Source: Bog-159 sp963756605
GTDB lineage: Bacteria; Acidobacteriota; Terriglobia; Bryobacterales; Bryobacteraceae
Assembly: GCA_963756605.1 (NCBI GenBank)
Contig: CAVWOT010000030.1
Coordinates: 124,001 to 188,000 of the forward strand
Direction of reading: 5' to 3'
DNA length: 64,000 nt
Made by a program: the position numbers and the translations under genes. This document shows, one piece after another, positions 60,695-64,000 of this stretch. Numbering within the stretch: the stretch's first letter is position 1; each line of letters begins with the position of its first letter. The notes under the pieces were generated by a model, which searched no databases, had not been told where the DNA came from, and saw only the letters and a program-made list of their open reading frames with translations.

Positions 60695-61630
60695 TCAGTT
60701 CGGGAGTGCGGCAACGGCGGCTTTGGCCGCGTTGAGGACGCCGGGTTCAAAGTTCGCCAGGTACTGCGGCTGGAGATCGAATTTCACCCCGAGGCGGAAG
60801 GCGATCCAGGCCGCCAGATCGCACATGCGCACGGAAGAATTCTGGCGGTCGCTGCCCAGCCGCATCACGCCGGCGGTGTTGTCGAACCACGATTTTAGGG
60901 CTTTGGCGATTTTCGGGTCGCCGACATAGAGTATCTGGTCCTGGATGGTCATGGCCTTGGCCGGGGGGGCCTGCGCGATGCGTTTCATAAAAGAGACGCG
61001 TTCGATATCGCCACCCAGCTTTACGGCCGCGGCTTCGGCGTTTTCGGCGGCGGCGGGGTCCTTTTCGATCTTGGCAATGTCCCGCAGCGCGCCCAGGGGT
61101 GGAGGATTGTTGCTGGCTCCGGCGGCGAGGTAGAGATAGCTGCGGACATGCCCATCACGGCGAGATGGGATGGCGGCCACAATCTCGCTGCCGGGCAAGG
61201 AATGCTGGCCGCCGGCGAGCGAGCGTGCAGCCGCGGCCGCCACCTGGACGCTGGGATCGGCGGTCAGACGCAGAAGAAGAGGGGCGGTTCCGGGCGGATT
61301 GAATTTGGCCAGGAACAAGACCGCCAGTTCGCGCGCGGCATCATCGAAGCTGGGCAGGGATTGCTGCAGCGCGGGCACGAAGCCGGCTGAGGGAGGCGCC
61401 GGGGCCTGCAGAATTCTGCGATCGTTCGAGCGCAGAATCGAAATCACGGTTTCATCCGTCATGGTTGACTCCTGAGCGGGACGAGACTGGGCGGCGAGCA
61501 CCAGCGCTGCCGACAGCACGGCCGCTCCAAATCTGGCTGCGACGCGGCGTTTCTCACACCGGCGCGAACGTATTCGCGATCTGCGCCGCGCGCAGCACAT
61601 TGATTTCATCGCTCTGTTGCACTCCATCAC
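60695..61630 (-). CDS. Exported HEAT-like repeat protein
   Basis: A frame of up to 311 residues; the exact start is unclear because it overlaps the preceding gene. The region RRVAARFGAAVLSAALVLAA followed by QSRPAQES looks like a signal peptide. The mature part has alpha-helical repeats (LAVLFLAKFNPPGTAPLLLR, LTADPSVQVAAAAARSLAGG) of HEAT type, probably a scaffold, and a C-terminal segment with WFDNTAGVMRLGSDRQNSSV and CDLAAWIAFRLGVKFDLQ. It is the last gene of the leftward group that starts with the LysM protein. Confidence 0.65.
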   Translation of the reverse strand: MMECNRAMKSMCCARRRSRIRSRRCEKRRVAARFGAAVLSAALVLAAQSRPAQESTMTDETVISILRSNDRRILQAPAPPSAGFVPALQQSLPSFDDAARELAVLFLAKFNPPGTAPLLLRLTADPSVQVAAAAARSLAGGQHSLPGSEIVAAIPSRRDGHVRSYLYLAAGASNNPPPLGALRDIAKIEKDPAAAENAEAAAVKLGGDIERVSFMKRIAQAPPAKAMTIQDQILYVGDPKIAKALKSWFDNTAGVMRLGSDRQNSSVRMCDLAAWIAFRLGVKFDLQPQYLANFEPGVLNAAKAAVAALPN

Positions 61631-62789
61631 GAGGCTTGGTCATGAGCAACTCGCCGGCACGTGTATTCCCGTTGTCGTAGTCCCCATATCCCACTTGTGC
61701 CCGCGAGATGGAGGAAGGCGGAGTAGTGCCGAGGTTGACGAAGTTATGCATCAGACAACGGTTGGCCCAGATATCTTCGGGGACGGGTGGGGGAGGGTTG
61801 AAGTTGCCATAATGGACCAGCCGTAGGGCATGCCCGATTTCATGCGCTGCAGTGTGAGCGGCCAAGAGGGCGTCGGCGGCGTCGCGCAGAGTAATGCCGG
61901 CCTGGCAGCCGGGAAAGGTGCCGTGGGCGGGGTGCGCGTTGGCAGAGTCGGAACTAAAGGCGATACCCAGCACCTGGTCAGTCTGGCCGTTGGTGTTGTC
62001 GAAGTAATGGCCGAAGATGTAGGCATTGAGCGAGCCGGGAACGGGATTCTGCCGCAAAACAGTCTGCAGTTCGGTGTTTTCTTCGTCCAGGACGTTAGTC
62101 AAAGTTACGGTACCGGCCCGCGCATACCCGTTGACGGCCTCATTCATAATGTTGGCAGCCAGTTGGAAGACGACACCGGCTTGCCCGTAGATTTTGGCGA
62201 CGTTTTTGAACAATGTCTTCACATCGTCGGCTTGAGAACTGGGGGGGGTGCCGTTGATGGTGACAAAGTGCGCCTGGACGTTGATGGTGAGGGGGGGATA
62301 AGCGCGCACGGCGCACTCGGCCATCACGGGCCCTCCGGCGGAGCCGTAGTGAATTTTGAGCTTGGTTTCCGACTCGGACGTAGTCTTGGCGCGCAGGAAG
62401 ACACAGTCCCCGGGACGGGCGGGATCGGTGGCGGTGGCCGGTGTATCCTGCGGGTTGAGGGCCGCGTTCACCGGGAACTCGATTTCGGCGATAGAGGCGT
62501 CGTCGATACTGGGAAACAGCTTGGTATCGTCGCTCAGACGGTCGCGTATCACCTTGAGGCGAGTGACCGGACCGGAGGACTGGCCGCTGGCGGGGCCTAT
62601 CAGACCCACCACGGGTCCGTTGGCGTTGCAAAATGCCAGAGGGATCACGAAGCCATGGTCATCAAGGTCGGGCGCCGTATCGTCGGCGAAGTCATCCACG
62701 GCGCGAGCGAAGCGAATGGGGACGATACGGTGCGGAGTAAGCTTGGGGTTCAACTGCGGATTGATCACGCCGATATTGAAGGATGCCAC
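61554..62789 (-). CDS. Zinc metallopeptidase-like protein (HEIGH motif)
   Basis: A 411-residue protein without signal peptide. The C-terminal third carries AAHTAAHEIGHALRLVHYGN near residue 325, an HExxHxxxxxH zinc-binding motif of the metzincin kind, followed by a CLMHNFV Met-turn-like segment. The N-terminal two thirds are beta-rich, with FVIPLAFCNANGPVVGLIGP and INVQAHFVTINGTPP leading into the protease domain. It starts 3 bp after the peptidoglycan-binding gene. A lack of a classical export signal next to PAAR-like and peptidoglycan-binding genes is what a delivered effector would show, but it could also be a housekeeping protease. Confidence 0.75.
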   Translation of the reverse strand: MASFNIGVINPQLNPKLTPHRIVPIRFARAVDDFADDTAPDLDDHGFVIPLAFCNANGPVVGLIGPASGQSSGPVTRLKVIRDRLSDDTKLFPSIDDASIAEIEFPVNAALNPQDTPATATDPARPGDCVFLRAKTTSESETKLKIHYGSAGGPVMAECAVRAYPPLTINVQAHFVTINGTPPSSQADDVKTLFKNVAKIYGQAGVVFQLAANIMNEAVNGYARAGTVTLTNVLDEENTELQTVLRQNPVPGSLNAYIFGHYFDNTNGQTDQVLGIAFSSDSANAHPAHGTFPGCQAGITLRDAADALLAAHTAAHEIGHALRLVHYGNFNPPPPVPEDIWANRCLMHNFVNLGTTPPSSISRAQVGYGDYDNGNTRAGELLMTKPRDGVQQSDEINVLRAAQIANTFAPV

Positions 62790-62792
62790 CGG

Positions 62793-63296
62793 TTACTCCC
62801 CCCCCACATTCTGCATGCTGGCGCGGGTCTTAGGTCCGATGATGCCGTCTATGGCGAGCACCTGGTCGGTCTGGAAGTTCATGATGGCCTGCTGAAAGCC
62901 GGGGGTATCGACACCGTCGTCGACGGGATTGTTCAGCAGCGCCACGAGCTGGTAGCCGGTGAAATAGCCCAGCACCTCCAGGCGTTTTTGCTGGCCTGGG
63001 GTGGCGGACAAAGCGTGCAGCACGGAGAACGACAGGTTGTAGTCGGTATCGAAAATGTGTAGCACGGCGCCGCCCTGTTGAATGACCAGGATCTCGACGG
63101 TAGCCTCGCCATTCGCGTCGGTGGTGTCGTCTTTGAGCTTGGCTCCGTTTAGGAGGACCTGGTAGGGGACGTTGGCAATGCCCAGGCCGGCGCGGTTTCC
63201 CGGACAGATCTGGAAGCGCACACGCACTGTAGGCATGACCAGCGTGTTCAGAACGGTGAGACCTTCGGAGGTTCGGGTTACACGGGCTTCAATCAT
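62793..63296 (-). CDS. Peptidoglycan-binding domain protein without LysM
   Basis: A 167-residue protein. Residues about 20-90 are a beta domain (ANVPYQVLLNGAKLKDDTTD, ANGEATVEILVI) like those in the next gene upstream, and about 105-165 a PG_binding_1 domain (FQQAIMNFQTDQVLAIDGII, GPKTRASMQNV). No signal peptide. It lies 18 bp after the LysM protein gene and 3 bp before the metallopeptidase gene, so all are in one operon. Confidence 0.8.
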   Translation of the reverse strand: MIEARVTRTSEGLTVLNTLVMPTVRVRFQICPGNRAGLGIANVPYQVLLNGAKLKDDTTDANGEATVEILVIQQGGAVLHIFDTDYNLSFSVLHALSATPGQQKRLEVLGYFTGYQLVALLNNPVDDGVDTPGFQQAIMNFQTDQVLAIDGIIGPKTRASMQNVGGE

Positions 63297-63314
63297 GTCG
63301 GCATTCTCTCTCGG

Positions 63315-63968
63315 TCAGGGAAGATCATGAAGTTGGCGGAGCTTGTCCCGCGTGACGCTATCGGCGCTGCCCGAGACGGCCAGCCCGTTCTTGGATTGAA
63401 AGCCGCTCAGGGCGGCTTGCGTCATGGGTCCGATGATGCCGTCGACCGCTCCGCAGAAAAAGCCCAGGTTGTTCAGGCGGGCCTGCACACCCTTATTGGT
63501 ATCCACAGGGTCCAGGTTGCCGATTTTGAGGCTCCAGACAATGCCCGGCTTGCTGGTGTCGTTGTCCAGAAATACGGTCAATTGCCCGGATGCCGTGTCG
63601 GCGGCAATCTCGGTCTGCACCAATCCATCCGCACCGGTGGCGCCCTCGGTGAGATTGCCGTTGATTTTCAGGCTATATTTCTTGTTGGCGAAGGCGTTGC
63701 CTTGCTCGTCTTTGAGACGGATTTTCAAAAAAGTTTTTTTGGCGAACAGCTTATAGGTGTTCTTGGTGTCCGTGCCTTTGGAATCGGTCTTGGTTAGCTT
63801 GTCGGGAACAAAGAGCTGATCGCCGGGACTGATGATGTTGGGGTCGGGACGGAGTGTTCGGAAATCGGCATTTTCAGGAGCGTTGTAGATGGTCTGCCAG
63901 TGGGAGAAGCCGAAGCTTTTGGCGATGCTGGCCAGGCAATCCCCGTCTTGTACTGTATACATCGGCAT
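63315..63968 (-). CDS. LysM and peptidoglycan-binding domain protein
   Basis: A 217-residue protein: an N-terminal LysM-type domain (YTVQDGDCLASIAKSFGFSH, residues 4-50, ending PGDQLFVPDK), a beta domain (KTFLKIRLKDEQGNAFANKK, about 75-135) with the same layout as in the following gene, and a C-terminal PG_binding_1 domain (RLNNLGFFCGAVDGIIGPMT, about 155-210). LysM proteins of this length with a DCLASIAKSFGF start are common beside contractile injection genes (baseplate hub type) and in single-effector modules. No signal peptide is present. It is the first gene of the operon visible in the window. Confidence 0.85.
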   Translation of the reverse strand: MPMYTVQDGDCLASIAKSFGFSHWQTIYNAPENADFRTLRPDPNIISPGDQLFVPDKLTKTDSKGTDTKNTYKLFAKKTFLKIRLKDEQGNAFANKKYSLKINGNLTEGATGADGLVQTEIAADTASGQLTVFLDNDTSKPGIVWSLKIGNLDPVDTNKGVQARLNNLGFFCGAVDGIIGPMTQAALSGFQSKNGLAVSGSADSVTRDKLRQLHDLP

Positions 63969-64000
63969 CTTATAAGATCCGCCACGCTCTAATGCGGCTC

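Noticed and set aside
61830..63062. 410-residue plus-strand frame opposite the metallopeptidase and peptidoglycan-binding genes
   Set aside because: It crosses two well-supported minus-strand genes and has a Gly/Val-rich shadow composition.
44821..64000. Second copy of the tRNA-Cys 3' end as right attachment site of the island
   Set aside because: I looked for the TTCGATTCCGACCCGCGCC end and found no convincing second copy in the window.

Overview
The window is a stretch of a high-GC Gram-negative chromosome that most resembles Acidobacteriota of the Solibacter/Bryobacter group. The evidence is a secreted hydrolase with the Solibacter-type C-terminal domain (TIGR03437), an ADOP/MacB-like permease, GloVer and NHL/BACON repeat proteins, heme/copper monooxygenase-like secreted proteins, an LptF-LptG fusion remnant and a CarboxypepD_reg domain fused to a porin. 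This placement is inferred from gene families; there is no rRNA gene in the window.

Layout. 1-3.4 kb: a heme/copper protein cut by the window edge and a 5'-truncated ADOP permease. 3.4-5.5 kb: a gene graveyard (prolyl oligopeptidase, UvrA-like, hypothetical and transposase fragments) around a RES-type toxin whose antitoxin carries an internal deletion. 5.7-14.6 kb: a frameshifted GloVer protein, an ArsR-SRPBCC-membrane protein-DUF1801-MFS operon, a collapsed LptF/LptG gene, a second ArsR gene paired with a glyoxalase-fold gene, and remnants of a third ArsR copy and of an XRE-PBP regulator. 15-20 kb: a frameshifted porin fusion and a secreted glycosidase. 20.5-25.8 kb: rpsO-pnp, a frameshifted PD-(D/E)XK-like gene, a BrnT/BrnA pair and a PlsC-type acyltransferase. 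25.9-35.4 kb: an apparent operon of a 1602-residue three-propeller NHL protein, a Tat-exported sulfatase, a parvulin-type PPIase, a formylglycine-generating enzyme and a CDF metal exporter. 35.5-44.8 kb: mostly intact single-copy genes (DUF885 peptidase, patatin-like protein, heme/copper protein, sugar/ureide permease, YggS, glycosyltransferase, CocE hydrolase) ending in tRNA-Cys.

44.85-56.7 kb is a decayed accessory island directly downstream of tRNA-Cys. It holds a palindrome array, a broken tyrosine recombinase, a DUF6431-like gene translationally coupled to a CHC2/Toprim primase (both broken), kinase, cytochrome c, ThuA, IS630 and ISL3 fragments, and a few intact genes (two secreted or membrane proteins of unknown function, a cupin, a CrtC/AttH-like protein). 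56.8-64 kb: a set of cell-envelope genes, namely FHA-transglycosylase, a DUF4280 PAAR-like protein, a zinc metallopeptidase and two peptidoglycan-binding proteins, one with LysM. These recall the accessory genes of contractile injection systems, but no sheath or tube gene is visible.

A striking overall feature is the number of genes readable only across frameshifts, concentrated in accessory regions, while housekeeping genes are open. This may be real decay or, for single-base events in otherwise perfect genes, assembly error. Read-level evidence would separate the two.
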